Assembly: GCF_016587415.1 (NCBI RefSeq)
Contig: NZ_BNJI01000002.1
Coordinates: 1,860,001 to 1,924,000, forward strand
Reading direction: 5' to 3'
Length of the DNA: 64,000 bases
DNA from: Ktedonobacter sp. SOSP1-85
GTDB taxonomy: Bacteria > Chloroflexota > Ktedonobacteria > Ktedonobacterales > Ktedonobacteraceae
Part shown: in pieces, positions 51,600-61,127 of the stretch
How positions within the stretch are numbered: position 1 is the stretch's first letter
Layout: each line of letters starts with the position of its first letter
Notes under the pieces: model-generated
What the model saw: only the letters and a program-made list of their open reading frames with translations
The model's database searches: none
What the model was told of the DNA's origin: nothing
Translations under genes and position numbers: made by a program

Positions 51600-52940
51600 C
51601 TACTCACTCCTCGTCGCTGTCGTTGACTCTTCAAGGCTTTTCTCTGCTGGTTGACGCAGAAGCCAGGCAGTAATAGTGACGATGAGGCAGAGAGCTCCTC
51701 CAAGCAAGAATGTCGTTGAGACGCCAATGCGTGTCGTTAAGGCACCTGCTAAGAAGTTCCCTAAGGGCAAGGCACCTGCATAGACCAGGAGATACACACC
51801 TATGATCCTGCCACGGAGATGATTGGGAGCGATTGTTTGAACTGCGGTGCTTGCTGTGGCTGTCACAACGACCTGTGCAAACCCTATACTGATGAGCAAA
51901 GGGAACGCGAGGATGTACACGGGAGAAAGTGCAAACGCAATCTCAAGTATGCCGAACGCGAACGCTGCGATCAGCAGAAAGCGAATACTCGGTTGACGAT
52001 TTCCCCAGGCGACCCATAGTGCTGAGAATAGAGCCCCAAGCCCATATGCTGCTGCAATGAAGCCATACCCCGTCGCCCCAGCATGGAAGACCTCGGTGGC
52101 AAACAGCGGCAGCATCACGTTGAACGTGATACCGAACAACCCGATTCCACCAATGAGTCCTATAATGAGAAGAACGGCTGGCATGTGCCAGGAATAGGAG
52201 AGGCCCTCACGCAAGCTCTGGAGCATGCTGCGTTTCTTCTCATCCGTCCTTTTGCCGGGCAAGGCGTATAACGTTCGTGTGTCGATCATGAATAGGCCGA
52301 TAATCACAGCAATAAAACTCAGCGTGTTGAGGAGAAAAAGTGGTGCAACACCGAGCCATGCAATCAGCACACCACCAAGCCCTGGTCCCAGTACACGAGC
52401 CATATTGGCGAGCGAAGAATTCAGGGCGATGGCGTTTGGTAGGTCTTCGCGGCCCACCATTTCATTAATAAACGCGTTTCGGGTAGGACTATCAAGTGCA
52501 TTGGTGATGCCTAGTAGTGCGACCAGAAGCAGAACATGCCAGACTTGGACCACTCCCGTTATCACCAGAAGCCACATGACGGCTGACTGAACAAGTGAAA
52601 TAGATTGTGTCACGAGCAGCAGCCTGCGTTTGGGGACGCGATCAGCGAGTACCCCACCGTAGAGTGAGAAAATCATCACTGGCAAATACTGGAGCAAGCT
52701 CACTACTCCAAGCAGCAACGCGCTATGTGTCAGTTGCAAGACCAACCATGCCTGTGCGGTTGTTTGCATCCAGGTCCCGACCTGCGAAATCATTTGACCA
52801 AAAAAGAACAGTCGATAGTTACGATGGTGCAGGGCAATAAACGTTCGCCCTAAGCCCCTGGTATGTGTCCTGACTGGCGCACTCCGCTGCTCCTCTTCGA
52901 GAAGAGTATGTTCCTGAGTGCTGGAATGAATGGGTCGCAT
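51600..52940 (-). CDS. MFS exporter of the DHA3 (enterobactin/macrolide efflux) group
   Basis: 446 residues from ATG 52940, behind TTGGAG. The start RTFIALHHRNYRLFFFGQMI, SQVGTWMQTTAQAWLVLQL and the motif GGVLADRVPKRRLLLVTQ are typical of DHA3 drug or siderophore exporters. DSPTRNAFINEMVGREDLPN in the central loop is also characteristic. Twelve helices are predicted. A MarR gene begins 95 bases upstream on the same strand and probably represses it. Confidence 0.9.
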   Translation of the reverse strand: MRPIHSSTQEHTLLEEEQRSAPVRTHTRGLGRTFIALHHRNYRLFFFGQMISQVGTWMQTTAQAWLVLQLTHSALLLGVVSLLQYLPVMIFSLYGGVLADRVPKRRLLLVTQSISLVQSAVMWLLVITGVVQVWHVLLLVALLGITNALDSPTRNAFINEMVGREDLPNAIALNSSLANMARVLGPGLGGVLIAWLGVAPLFLLNTLSFIAVIIGLFMIDTRTLYALPGKRTDEKKRSMLQSLREGLSYSWHMPAVLLIIGLIGGIGLFGITFNVMLPLFATEVFHAGATGYGFIAAAYGLGALFSALWVAWGNRQPSIRFLLIAAFAFGILEIAFALSPVYILAFPLLISIGFAQVVVTATASTAVQTIAPNHLRGRIIGVYLLVYAGALPLGNFLAGALTTRIGVSTTFLLGGALCLIVTITAWLLRQPAEKSLEESTTATRSE

Positions 52941-53034
52941 AGATGTTTTCTCCAAGGAATACCAAGGTGAGCAGAGAGAGACACACGTGAAGGGGGCTCT
53001 CCCAGGAGGGATGCGCTTCTTGCGACAAAGCCGA

Positions 53035-53520
53035 TCAGAGCTCTTCCTCACTCAGATGGCGTAGGGCAGGCAGCGCTCCTTGTAAATGAGTCAGTTCTTC
53101 TTGACTGAGATGGCTGAGAAGACGGTGTAAGTGCGTGCGCCAGAACTCCTCATAGAGTGATACCACACGCTGACCGCGTTCAGTCAGTGATACCTGCACC
53201 ACCCTCCAGTCCTGTTCATCGCGAATACGTGTGACGAATCCCTGGGCCAGCAGACGTTTCACCATGGCAGTGATGGCTGGCGGTGCAACATCTAGTTGCT
53301 CAGCTAATTCTTGCATGGTGCACTGTTGGCGCGTCATCAGCACACGCAAAAAATTGAATTGTCCTTTGGTGGCCCGGAGTTCTAAAATGTCGCGCCATTC
53401 CGGGGCGATATCATCTGAGTTGTGGGGAAGCTCCGCACGAACACGCTCCAACAAGCGGGGAATAATATCAAACAACGCATTGGCGATGTCCAAGGTCCTC
53501 TCAGAAGAAGGCTCACTCAT
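53035..53520 (-). CDS. MarR family transcriptional regulator
   Basis: 161 residues from ATG 53520, which has AAAGGAT at the right distance. Winged-helix features: GQFNFLRVLMTRQQCTMQEL, AEQLDVAPPAITAMVKRLLA, then the wing TRIRDEQDWRVVQVSLTERG. It has its own strong promoter (53592-53620) with two direct repeats downstream that look like its binding sites. The target is likely itself and the MFS exporter. Confidence 0.88.
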   Translation of the reverse strand: MSEPSSERTLDIANALFDIIPRLLERVRAELPHNSDDIAPEWRDILELRATKGQFNFLRVLMTRQQCTMQELAEQLDVAPPAITAMVKRLLAQGFVTRIRDEQDWRVVQVSLTERGQRVVSLYEEFWRTHLHRLLSHLSQEELTHLQGALPALRHLSEEEL

Positions 53521-53542
53521 ACCGATCCTTTCTTTATTTTTA

Positions 53543-53620
53543 TTCACGCACTTAATACTTCACGCACTTATTATTTAAACACATTAACAATATTATACAG
53601 AGCCCCGTTTCTCTTGTCAA
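53543..53620 (-). promoter_or_regulatory. marR-MFS promoter with two direct repeats
   Basis: On the reverse strand TTGACA (53615-53620), 17-base spacer, TATAAT (53592-53597): a consensus promoter. Downstream are two identical TAAGTGCGTGAA sequences at 53559-53570 and 53543-53554, spaced 16 bases, on the same face of the helix only if bent. They are probable regulator sites in the leader. Confidence 0.65.
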
Positions 53621-53705
53621 GATCGCACGCTGGTGAATGGGCGACAACTGGAGCCATCTTTTTAACGCTATCAAGGGAGTTCTGACTAGAATGTTGCGTT
53701 AGCAC

Positions 53706-53734
53706 TTGACAAAGGGGAAGCTGATTCTTATGCT
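53706..53734 (+). promoter_or_regulatory. promoter candidate of lacI-iol operon
   Basis: TTGACA (53706-53711), a 17-base spacer and TATGCT (53729-53734), the same hexamers and spacing as the promoters at 11741 and 38613. It lies about 130 bases before the lacI start, with the palindrome at 53803 in between. Confidence 0.55.
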
Positions 53735-53802
53735 TAATATCAGTGAATATATTCCCATCGTGCAAAAAAGCACTCCGGATGCAGGCACTTTTATTTTTTT
53801 CT

Positions 53803-53824
53803 TTTATGCACACGTGTGCATAAA
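53803..53824. promoter_or_regulatory. LacI-type operator upstream of inositol operon
   Basis: A perfect 22-bp palindrome, arms TTTATGCACAC and its complement, with a central CG as in most LacI-family operators. It lies 38 bases before the lacI start, a position suited to repression by roadblock or to control of a nearer promoter. Binding is inferred. Confidence 0.7.
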
Positions 53825-53861
53825 GATTTCTTGTGAGGATCTCTCGTAAAGGGGGCAAGCG

Positions 53862-54902
53862 TTGCGCCGACAAGAGGTTTCTATTGCCGATATCGCTCGC
53901 GTAGCTGGCGTTTCACACACGACCGTCTCGCGTGCGCTCCGCCAGAATCCGCTCATTAGCGCGGATACACGCAAGCGCATCCGGAAGCTGGCCGATGAAA
54001 TGGGTTATACACCCAATGCTATCGCGCAAAGCCTGCAAACACAGCAATCCAGCACTATCGGTCTGGTCGTAACCTCGATTGCTGATCCCTTCTTTGGCGA
54101 TGTTGTCAAAGGCGTTGAGGAAGTGGCGCGTGCCGCGCATTTTAGTGTTTTGCTCAGTGCCTCTTATAACGACCCTCAAAAGGCTACAGATATCATCGAA
54201 ACCTATCAACGTCGGCGCGTCGATGGTATCCTGGTCGCATCATCACGTATTGCTACCAATTACAGCCACCGCATTCCCCATATCCGCATTCCCACTGTCT
54301 TAATCAATAGTCAGGGCGAGTTACAGGCCAGTCAGTTGCATTGGATTGCAGTAGATGATCACCAGGGCGCGCAGCTTGCCGTCAACCACCTGCTGCAACT
54401 CGGACATCGCGCTATAGGTTATCTGGGCAGTAGGAGTCGCCCAGGTTCAAACCAACAACGGCTTCAGGGATACATAGACGCGCTTGATCAGGCTGGTATA
54501 CAGAGGCAAGCAGCATGGGTGATTCAGCCTCCATGTGATGAGGCCTCGCAGGATGAAGATATAAGTGTGGGGCAGAACGCCCTGCTCGATTTGCTCGGCG
54601 CAGGTGTTACTGCTGTTTTCTGTTATAACGATATGATCGCTATTGGTATGCTGACAGCATGTCACGAAAAAGGGATCGCGGTGCCACAAGACCTGAGTAT
54701 CATCGGCTTTGATGATATCCAGATCGCCAGTTGCATGGCGCCGCCATTGACTACTATTCATCAGCCCAGAGTAGAACTAGGACGCCTTGCGACTCAGGTA
54801 ATGTTAGACCTATTGAGTGGTCATCCAGGTAAAAATCATAGCCTGCCCCCATCTCTTGTGTTACGTGGCAGCACCGCGCCATTGCGAGAGCAGTATCGTT
54901 AG
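53862..54902 (+). CDS. LacI family regulator of the inositol operon
   Basis: 346 residues from a TTG at 53862 after AAAGGGGGC. The N-terminal helix-turn-helix is VSIADIARVAGVSHTTVSRA, followed by the hinge NAIAQSLQTQ. The ligand domain resembles ribose-binding proteins (TIGLVVTSIADPFFGDVVKG, VFCYNDMIAIGML, SIIGFDDIQIA). Directly upstream of iolB and preceded by a LacI-type palindrome, it most likely represses the inositol genes until an inositol breakdown product binds. Confidence 0.88.
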   Translation: MRRQEVSIADIARVAGVSHTTVSRALRQNPLISADTRKRIRKLADEMGYTPNAIAQSLQTQQSSTIGLVVTSIADPFFGDVVKGVEEVARAAHFSVLLSASYNDPQKATDIIETYQRRRVDGILVASSRIATNYSHRIPHIRIPTVLINSQGELQASQLHWIAVDDHQGAQLAVNHLLQLGHRAIGYLGSRSRPGSNQQRLQGYIDALDQAGIQRQAAWVIQPPCDEASQDEDISVGQNALLDLLGAGVTAVFCYNDMIAIGMLTACHEKGIAVPQDLSIIGFDDIQIASCMAPPLTTIHQPRVELGRLATQVMLDLLSGHPGKNHSLPPSLVLRGSTAPLREQYR

Positions 54903-54991
54903 TACCGCGATCATGCGATTCTATCAGACCGGCCTGCCTGTAGACCTGTAATGTGTATAAGCAGACAAGTGCATATGAGAAAGGAATTGAT

Positions 54992-55897
54992 ATGCGGCAA
55001 TATGATGCAAGCAACCTGATTGTTCATTCTGGTAATGTACATGATGCCAATGTTATCGTCGAGGTAACAGCGGAGATGGCGGGCTGGGATTACCTCCATT
55101 TTCAGGTGCAGCACCTGTCCGCGCGGGGCACATGGACGTTTGCCACAGGCGAGCGTGAACTGGCATTGGTAGTCCTGGGTGGTCGTATTCAGGTTGAATC
55201 GAATCGCGGTCAATGGTCCCACATCGGGGAACGCGAGAGTGTCTTTACTGGTCTACCACACGCGCTCTACCTGCCACGCCAGACGACGCTGAATGTTCGA
55301 GCCGAAACGGAGTGCGAATATGCCGTTATTTCTGCTCCTGCAGACCAGGATTTCGCACCACGCCTGATCACGCCACACGATATCGCTACCGAGATTCGAG
55401 GTGGTGATAATGCCACGCGGCAGATTAACAATATCATCCCGCCCGGCTTCTCCTGTCAGCGGCTCGTCGTGGTAGAGGTGTATACGCCCGGCGGTAACTG
55501 GTCGAGTTATCCTCCGCATAAGCACGATATCCATAAGACGGACATACACGGTCAAGTTGTGGAGGCTGACCTCGAAGAGGTGTATTTTTATAAGCTGAGC
55601 CGACCTGAAGGGTATGCCTATCAACGTATCTATACCGATCCTGAGTCACCCTTGCACCAGGCTGGCTTTCCCATTGATGCCCTCTTGATGGCGCGTGATA
55701 ACGATGCAGTGCTGGTGCCAGAAGGGTACCACCCCGTTGCGAGCCCGCCCGGCTACACGACGTACTACCTCAATGCCCTGGCTGGTAGCGCCCAATCTCT
55801 GGCGAATAGCGAAGATCCGCGCTACGTGTGGGTCAAGGAACACTACAAAGGGCTTGACGAACGTATACCGCTCTACGAGATCAAGCATAGGCTATAG
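54992..55897 (+). CDS. iolB: 5-deoxy-glucuronate isomerase
   Basis: 301 residues from the ATG at 54992, with AAAGGAA upstream; the longer frame from 54953 is less likely. IolB is a two-cupin metal enzyme that converts 5-deoxy-D-glucuronate to 5-dehydro-2-deoxy-D-gluconate. Visible family features are LVVLGGRIQVES, NWSSYPPHKHD (metal His pair), the following Glu region DLEEVYFYKLSRPEGYAYQRIY and VLVPEGYHPVASPPGY (third His). Complete length. First enzyme gene of the operon, 15 bases before iolC. Confidence 0.95.
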   Translation: MRQYDASNLIVHSGNVHDANVIVEVTAEMAGWDYLHFQVQHLSARGTWTFATGERELALVVLGGRIQVESNRGQWSHIGERESVFTGLPHALYLPRQTTLNVRAETECEYAVISAPADQDFAPRLITPHDIATEIRGGDNATRQINNIIPPGFSCQRLVVVEVYTPGGNWSSYPPHKHDIHKTDIHGQVVEADLEEVYFYKLSRPEGYAYQRIYTDPESPLHQAGFPIDALLMARDNDAVLVPEGYHPVASPPGYTTYYLNALAGSAQSLANSEDPRYVWVKEHYKGLDERIPLYEIKHRL

Positions 55898-55911
55898 CAC
55901 AGGAGAAAGGC

Positions 55912-56940
55912 ATGAATACGGGCAAAAAATATGATGTCGTGACAATGGGGCGCTCGTCGATTGACCTCTACTCGAATGATATCGGTGCCCCGTTTGTGGA
56001 GATTACGGGTTTTGCCGCTTACGTTGGCGGCTGTCCAACGAATATCAGCGTGGGCACACGCCGCCTGGGATTGAACGTCGCATTGCTCACGGCGGTAGGA
56101 GAAGACCAGGTAGGCGACTTTATTCTGCATTTTCTCATGCGCGAAGGGGTCGAGACGCGTTTCATTCCGCGTAAACCAGAGAGACGCTCTAGCGCGGTGG
56201 TACTGGGCATTGAGCCGCCCGACCGCTTCCCGCTGACCTATTATCGCGAAAATTGCGCCGATATCGCCTTGACTATCGACGATGTGCTGGCAACACCCAT
56301 CGCCGACAGCCGCGCGTTATTGATCAGTGGCACGGGCCTGAGCCAGGAACCGAGCAGAAGCGCGACCTTGTTCGCGGCTGAGGTCGCACATCAGGCGGGC
56401 GTAACCGTACTGTTGGATATCGACTTTCGCCCTGATCAGTGGCACGACCAGCGAGCCTTTGGCGTGACGCTGCGTTCGGCGCTACGCCTGGTGGATGTCG
56501 TTTTAGGCACTGAAGATGAAATCAACGCGGTCATGCTGACCGATGTGAGTCAGATACGGCTCACCCATTCTCAGATTTCGGATGCGCGGGTGAGTGGTGA
56601 TAGCCAGGCTGCTATCCAGGCCATGCTGGGGCTGGGGCCACAATGGGTCATCCAGAAACGGGGAGCTGAAAGTTCTCTCGTTCACTCCACCTCCAGTGAT
56701 CGCCTTGCCGGGCCACTATCGGTGCCAGGTTTTCCAGTGGAGGTACAGAATATCCTGGGCGCGGGCGATGCCTTTGCCTCTGGTGTGCTGTATGGTCTGG
56801 TCAATGGATGGGATTGGTATAAGACGGTGCGCCTGGCGAATGCCTGCGGAGCTATTCTGGTGACCCGGCATGGGTGCGCGAACTTTATGCCTACTTACGA
56901 TGAGGTGATGGCTTTTATTCAGGATCACGGCGGATTCTAA
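55912..56940 (+). CDS. iolC: 5-dehydro-2-deoxygluconokinase
   Basis: 342 residues with AGGAGAAAGGC before the ATG. PfkB/ribokinase fold: GRSSIDLYSNDIGAPF, the first signature FAAYVGGCPTNISVGTRRLG and the second NILGAGDAFASGVLYGL, whose Asp is the catalytic base. It phosphorylates 5-dehydro-2-deoxygluconate (IolB product) for the IolJ aldolase, not seen here. Without the C-terminal DUF2090 fusion found in some IolC proteins. Confidence 0.93.
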   Translation: MNTGKKYDVVTMGRSSIDLYSNDIGAPFVEITGFAAYVGGCPTNISVGTRRLGLNVALLTAVGEDQVGDFILHFLMREGVETRFIPRKPERRSSAVVLGIEPPDRFPLTYYRENCADIALTIDDVLATPIADSRALLISGTGLSQEPSRSATLFAAEVAHQAGVTVLLDIDFRPDQWHDQRAFGVTLRSALRLVDVVLGTEDEINAVMLTDVSQIRLTHSQISDARVSGDSQAAIQAMLGLGPQWVIQKRGAESSLVHSTSSDRLAGPLSVPGFPVEVQNILGAGDAFASGVLYGLVNGWDWYKTVRLANACGAILVTRHGCANFMPTYDEVMAFIQDHGGF

Positions 56941-57015
56941 TGCTCGCGGGAAGGATGCTGTCAACAACCCCTGGATAACATCACAGGGGTTTTCCAGAAG
57001 CGGAGGTTCAGTAAG

Positions 57016-58887
57016 TTGACGACGATGACAATGGCCCAGGCACTGATCGCCTTTCTCAAGAATCAGTATATCGCGCGTGATGGCGTAGAAAGTCCCTTTT
57101 TTGCTGGATGCTTCGGCATTTTCGGCCATGGGAATGTCGGCGGTATCGGTCAGGCGTTGCAACAAATGCCTGATTTTCGCTACTACCAATCACGAAACGA
57201 ACAGGCAATGGTACACGCCGCTGTGGCGTATGCCAAAACGAAGAATCGGCTGCAAGCGTTTGCCTGCACGTCATCGATTGGCCCGGGCGCCACTAATATG
57301 CTCACGGGAGCGGCCACAGCCACGATCAATCGCTTGCCAGTGCTGCTCTTGCCCGGTGATATCTTCGCGCGTCGCAATGTCGCACCCGTTCTCCAGCAAC
57401 TTGAGTTTGAGCATTCGCAGGATATATCGGTCAACGATTGCTTTAAGCCAGTGAGCCGCTACTGGGATCGCATCAGTCGCCCCGAGCAACTCTTGACAAC
57501 ACTACCCGAGGCTCTGCGCGTACTAACCAGTCCCGTAGAGACCGGCACGGTAACGCTGGCCCTCCCGCAGGATGTGCAGACCGAGGCATATGCATATCCT
57601 TCGGAGTTCTTCGAGCGCCGCACATGGCATATAGCGCGCAATCGGCCAGATCGCCGCGCACTAGAGCAAGCCGCCGCCTGGATTCGCGCCAGTGAACGGC
57701 CTCTGATTATCGCTGGAGGAGGCGTGATTTACGCGGGGGCGACGGAACTGCTGTGCGATTTCGTCGAGCGTTCGGGGATTCCCGTCGGCGAAACGATGGC
57801 TGGCAAGGGTAGCCTGCGCTATGATCATCCGCTTAATCTTGGCGCAATAGGCGTTACCGGCACCTTCGCCGCCAACCGTCTTGCGCGTGAAGCTGATCTG
57901 GTAATTGGTATCGGCACGCGTTACAGTGACTTCACGACGGCCTCGAAGACGGCTTTCCAGCATCCCAATGTACGCTTTATCAATATCAATTGCGCTGAAT
58001 TCGATGCCTTCAAGCATCGGGCCTGCCCCCTGGTTGGGGATGCGCAAGCGACGCTAGAAGAGCTTCAGATGCTTCTGGGAGACTATGCGGTTGCGGTTGA
58101 CTACCGGGAGCAAGCCGAGCGACTTCATAGTGCCTGGGATCGTGAAGTTGAGCGGATTTATGAACTGCGTAATGAGCCGTTACCATCTCAGGGTGAACTT
58201 ATCGGTGCTGTCAACGAACTGAGTTCACCTGACGCTATTATGGTCTGTGCCGCGGGTAGTCTACCCGGCGACCTGCATAAGCTTTGGCAGGCGCGTCATC
58301 CCAAGAATTACCATCTCGAATATGGGTATAGCTGTATGGGCTACGAGGTCGCAGGTGGCCTCGGCATTAAGATGGCCGCGCCCGAGCGCGATGTGTATGT
58401 GATGGTAGGGGATGGTTCATATCTCATGATGAACAGCGAGATTGTTACCTCCATTCAGGAAAACTATAAATTGATCATTGTGTTACTGGATAATCATGGT
58501 TTCAAGAGCATTGGTAGCCTCAGCCGGTCATTGGGCCAGGAAGGCTTTGGTACACGCTATGCCTATCCGGAGAATGGTGTCTTGCCCGGAGACGTGCAGG
58601 ACACAGAGGTTCGCCCTCTGCCCGTTGATCTGGCAACGAATGCGCGTAGCCTTGGAGCACATGTCATTGAGTGCAAAAGTCACGCGGATTTTGTCGCCGC
58701 CCTTGAAGCTGCCAAAGCAGTTGAGCGTACAACAGTTATCTACGTGCAGAATGATCGCTATCAAGAAGTCCCAGGCTACGAAAGTTGGTGGGATGTACCA
58801 GTTGCGGAAGTCAGTACAAAGCCGCAAGTAGAAGTCGCCCGCGCCCAGTGGGAAGAAAAGCGCCAGCAGGAGCGCTACTTCCTCTAA
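57016..58887 (+). CDS. iolD: 3D-(3,5/4)-trihydroxycyclohexane-1,2-dione hydrolase
   Basis: 623 residues from a TTG at 57016, nine bases after GGAGG; ATG at 57025 is the alternative. Thiamine-diphosphate enzyme of the acetolactate synthase type: N-terminal Glu region SRNEQAMVHAAVAYAKTKNR, GPGATNMLTGAATATINRLP, the central domain (ERPLIIAGGGVIYAGA), and the cofactor motif VGDGSYLMMNSEIVTS with DNHG. It opens the ring of the dione made by IolE to give 5-deoxyglucuronate, the IolB substrate. Confidence 0.95.
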   Translation: MTTMTMAQALIAFLKNQYIARDGVESPFFAGCFGIFGHGNVGGIGQALQQMPDFRYYQSRNEQAMVHAAVAYAKTKNRLQAFACTSSIGPGATNMLTGAATATINRLPVLLLPGDIFARRNVAPVLQQLEFEHSQDISVNDCFKPVSRYWDRISRPEQLLTTLPEALRVLTSPVETGTVTLALPQDVQTEAYAYPSEFFERRTWHIARNRPDRRALEQAAAWIRASERPLIIAGGGVIYAGATELLCDFVERSGIPVGETMAGKGSLRYDHPLNLGAIGVTGTFAANRLAREADLVIGIGTRYSDFTTASKTAFQHPNVRFININCAEFDAFKHRACPLVGDAQATLEELQMLLGDYAVAVDYREQAERLHSAWDREVERIYELRNEPLPSQGELIGAVNELSSPDAIMVCAAGSLPGDLHKLWQARHPKNYHLEYGYSCMGYEVAGGLGIKMAAPERDVYVMVGDGSYLMMNSEIVTSIQENYKLIIVLLDNHGFKSIGSLSRSLGQEGFGTRYAYPENGVLPGDVQDTEVRPLPVDLATNARSLGAHVIECKSHADFVAALEAAKAVERTTVIYVQNDRYQEVPGYESWWDVPVAEVSTKPQVEVARAQWEEKRQQERYFL

Positions 58888-59005
58888 CATGCCGCTATGG
58901 CCTCAATGACGTGGACAAGCGGTTAACCCGTCCCTGGCTAGCGAGAACCAATCACTACATTAGTGCCTTTGTAATAGTCACTGTAGTTCTTCAAGGAGGA
59001 GAATA

Positions 59006-60001
59006 ATGAAGCGGTTCTGCCGTGTAGTAGCCCTGGTCGCGACCCTACTGTTTATCCTTACTGGTTGCAGTGGAGGAGCGAATAGCTCCCAGAATGCAGC
59101 GCCCTCTGGGAACACTGATCGCTCCAACCTACGCTTTGTTGTCATCACGCATGGACAGGCATCGGACCCATTCTGGTCGGTCGTCAAAAAAGGTGTTGAT
59201 CAGGGAGCCAAAGATATGGGAGTGAAGGTCGAATACCAGGCTCCTGGAACCTTTGATATGGTTGCCATGGCGCACCTGATCGATGCCGCCGTCGCCTCTA
59301 AACCTGATGGCCTGGTCGTCTCCATCCCTGACGCGAACGCCCTTAGCCCTTCAATCCAGAAGGCCATAGCGGCTGGTATCCCGGTTATTTCCATCAATTC
59401 AGGAAGTGACGTAGCGAAAAAACTTGGTATTCTAGTCCACGTTGGACAGACCGAGTATGAAGCTGGCCTGGGTGGTGGTGAGCGTATGGCGAGTTCGGGT
59501 GTCAAGCACGCGCTGTGTATCAATCAGGAAGTCGGCAACGCTGGACTGGACGCACGTTGTAAAGGCTTCACCGACGCGATGGCGAAAGCCGGAGCCAAAG
59601 TTGAAGTGCTTGCTGTGAACCTGGCGAACCCCACGGAATCGCAGCAACGCATTGAGGCAGCCCTTAGAGCCAAGCCTGACGTAGATGGCTTGATGGCTCT
59701 CGGACCAACCGGAGCTACACCGGCCCTGAAGGCTCTACAGGCTCTCAATAAAGGCGATAAAGTCAAGCTTGCGACCTTTGACCTCTCACCGGACGTATTG
59801 CAGGCCATCAAGGGTGGCACTATGCTCTTCGCCATTGATCAGCAGCAGTATCTCCAGGGCTATCTTCCCATTGTTCTCCTGACCCTGTACCGGACCAACC
59901 TCAACACTATTGCGAATGATGTCTTGATGACCGGGCCGGGCTTTGTCACAAAGGATAACGCGGATAAGGTCACTCAGCTAGCGCAGCAAGGGACGCGTTA
60001 G
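59006..60001 (+). CDS. sugar/inositol ABC transporter substrate-binding lipoprotein
   Basis: 331 residues; signal peptide with lipobox ILTGC. Periplasmic-binding-protein type 1 fold (RbsB-like): RFVVITHGQASDPFWSVVKKG, LVVSIPDANALSPSIQKA, PVISINSGSD, LMALGPTGATPALKAL. Given its position between iolD and iolA it should bind myo-inositol or a related cyclitol. GAGGAGAATA precedes the ATG. Confidence 0.92.
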   Translation: MKRFCRVVALVATLLFILTGCSGGANSSQNAAPSGNTDRSNLRFVVITHGQASDPFWSVVKKGVDQGAKDMGVKVEYQAPGTFDMVAMAHLIDAAVASKPDGLVVSIPDANALSPSIQKAIAAGIPVISINSGSDVAKKLGILVHVGQTEYEAGLGGGERMASSGVKHALCINQEVGNAGLDARCKGFTDAMAKAGAKVEVLAVNLANPTESQQRIEAALRAKPDVDGLMALGPTGATPALKALQALNKGDKVKLATFDLSPDVLQAIKGGTMLFAIDQQQYLQGYLPIVLLTLYRTNLNTIANDVLMTGPGFVTKDNADKVTQLAQQGTR

Positions 60002-60059
60002 TGGGACATGGTTGGAGCCAGGCGCATTGGCTCCAACCATACCATTTGGGAGGAAGCAT

Positions 60060-61127
60060 ATGCGTGTATCTCGAGGGGTCGCGAACAAGCGCGAGGTCAA
60101 TACTGATGAACGCGTCATGCGCGTGAGTGTATGGCGTAAGTTACTAGTTCGCCCTGAAATGGGAGCCATTGGAGGCTCAATTGCTGTCTGGATCTTCTTC
60201 GCTATTATCGCTGGCGATAGCGGGTTTCTCACTCTGGCAGGCACGGCAAACTACCTGACTGTATCTGCTGAATTAGGCATTCTGGCTGTTCCCGTTGCGC
60301 TCCTTATGATAGGCGGAGAGTTTGACCTTTCAATCGGTTCCATTATCGGTGTTTCTGGCATGGTCGTCACGATCTTATCGGTGCAGTTGGGGTGGAATAT
60401 CTGGTCCGCCATTCTGGTCGCTATGTTGCTCGCCTTAGTGGTGGGATTCCTCAATGGGTACCTGGTGCTACGTACCGGCCTGCCCTCGTTCATCGTGACC
60501 CTGGCAACTCAGTTTATCCTACGCGGGACAACGATAGGCGTCACACGTGCGTTGACAGGACTTACCCAGGTAGGTGGCTTGAACCAGACCGCGGGCTATC
60601 AACTGGCCAGGGCTGTCTTCGACAGCAGCATTACGATTGGCGATGCTCAGTTCCCAGTATCTATTCTCTGGTGGCTGGCAATTACGGCGATAGCAACATG
60701 GGTGCTGCTGGGTACTCCATTCGGCAACTGGATCTTCGGCGTTGGAGGCGACGCCCAGGCAGCGCGTAACGTAGGGGTACCAGTCAGGCGTGTAAAGATC
60801 CTCCTCTTTATAGGGACGGCACTTGCTGCCTGCTTGCTGGCAGTTATTCAAGCAGTTCATTCGACCGGAGCTGACGTCCTGCGCGGACAGAATCAAGAAT
60901 TCCTCACAATTATTGCCGTGGTCGTTGGTGGCACACTCTTGACCGGCGGTTATGGCTCGGCAATCGGCTCCGCTTTTGGGGCGTTGATCTACGGTATTGT
61001 GGGCCAGGGCATTTTCTTCGCGGGTGTGGATGCCGACTGGAATAGCGTAGTGCTTGGTTTACTGCTCTTGCTGGCAGTGTTGCTCAACCGCTATGTGCGC
61101 AAATATGCAATGGAGGTGCGTCGATGA
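60060..61127 (+). CDS. sugar/inositol ABC transporter permease (RbsC-like)
   Basis: 355 residues from ATG 60060, behind GGGAGGAAG. Eight to ten helices; the block LMIGGEFDLSIGSIIGVSGM and the coupling loop GGDAQAARNVGVPVRRVKIL are typical of the CUT2 (ribose, inositol) permeases, as is VVVGGTLLTGGYGSAIGSAF. Its stop overlaps the ATPase start (ATGA), so the two are translated together. Confidence 0.92.
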   Translation: MRVSRGVANKREVNTDERVMRVSVWRKLLVRPEMGAIGGSIAVWIFFAIIAGDSGFLTLAGTANYLTVSAELGILAVPVALLMIGGEFDLSIGSIIGVSGMVVTILSVQLGWNIWSAILVAMLLALVVGFLNGYLVLRTGLPSFIVTLATQFILRGTTIGVTRALTGLTQVGGLNQTAGYQLARAVFDSSITIGDAQFPVSILWWLAITAIATWVLLGTPFGNWIFGVGGDAQAARNVGVPVRRVKILLFIGTALAACLLAVIQAVHSTGADVLRGQNQEFLTIIAVVVGGTLLTGGYGSAIGSAFGALIYGIVGQGIFFAGVDADWNSVVLGLLLLLAVLLNRYVRKYAMEVRR

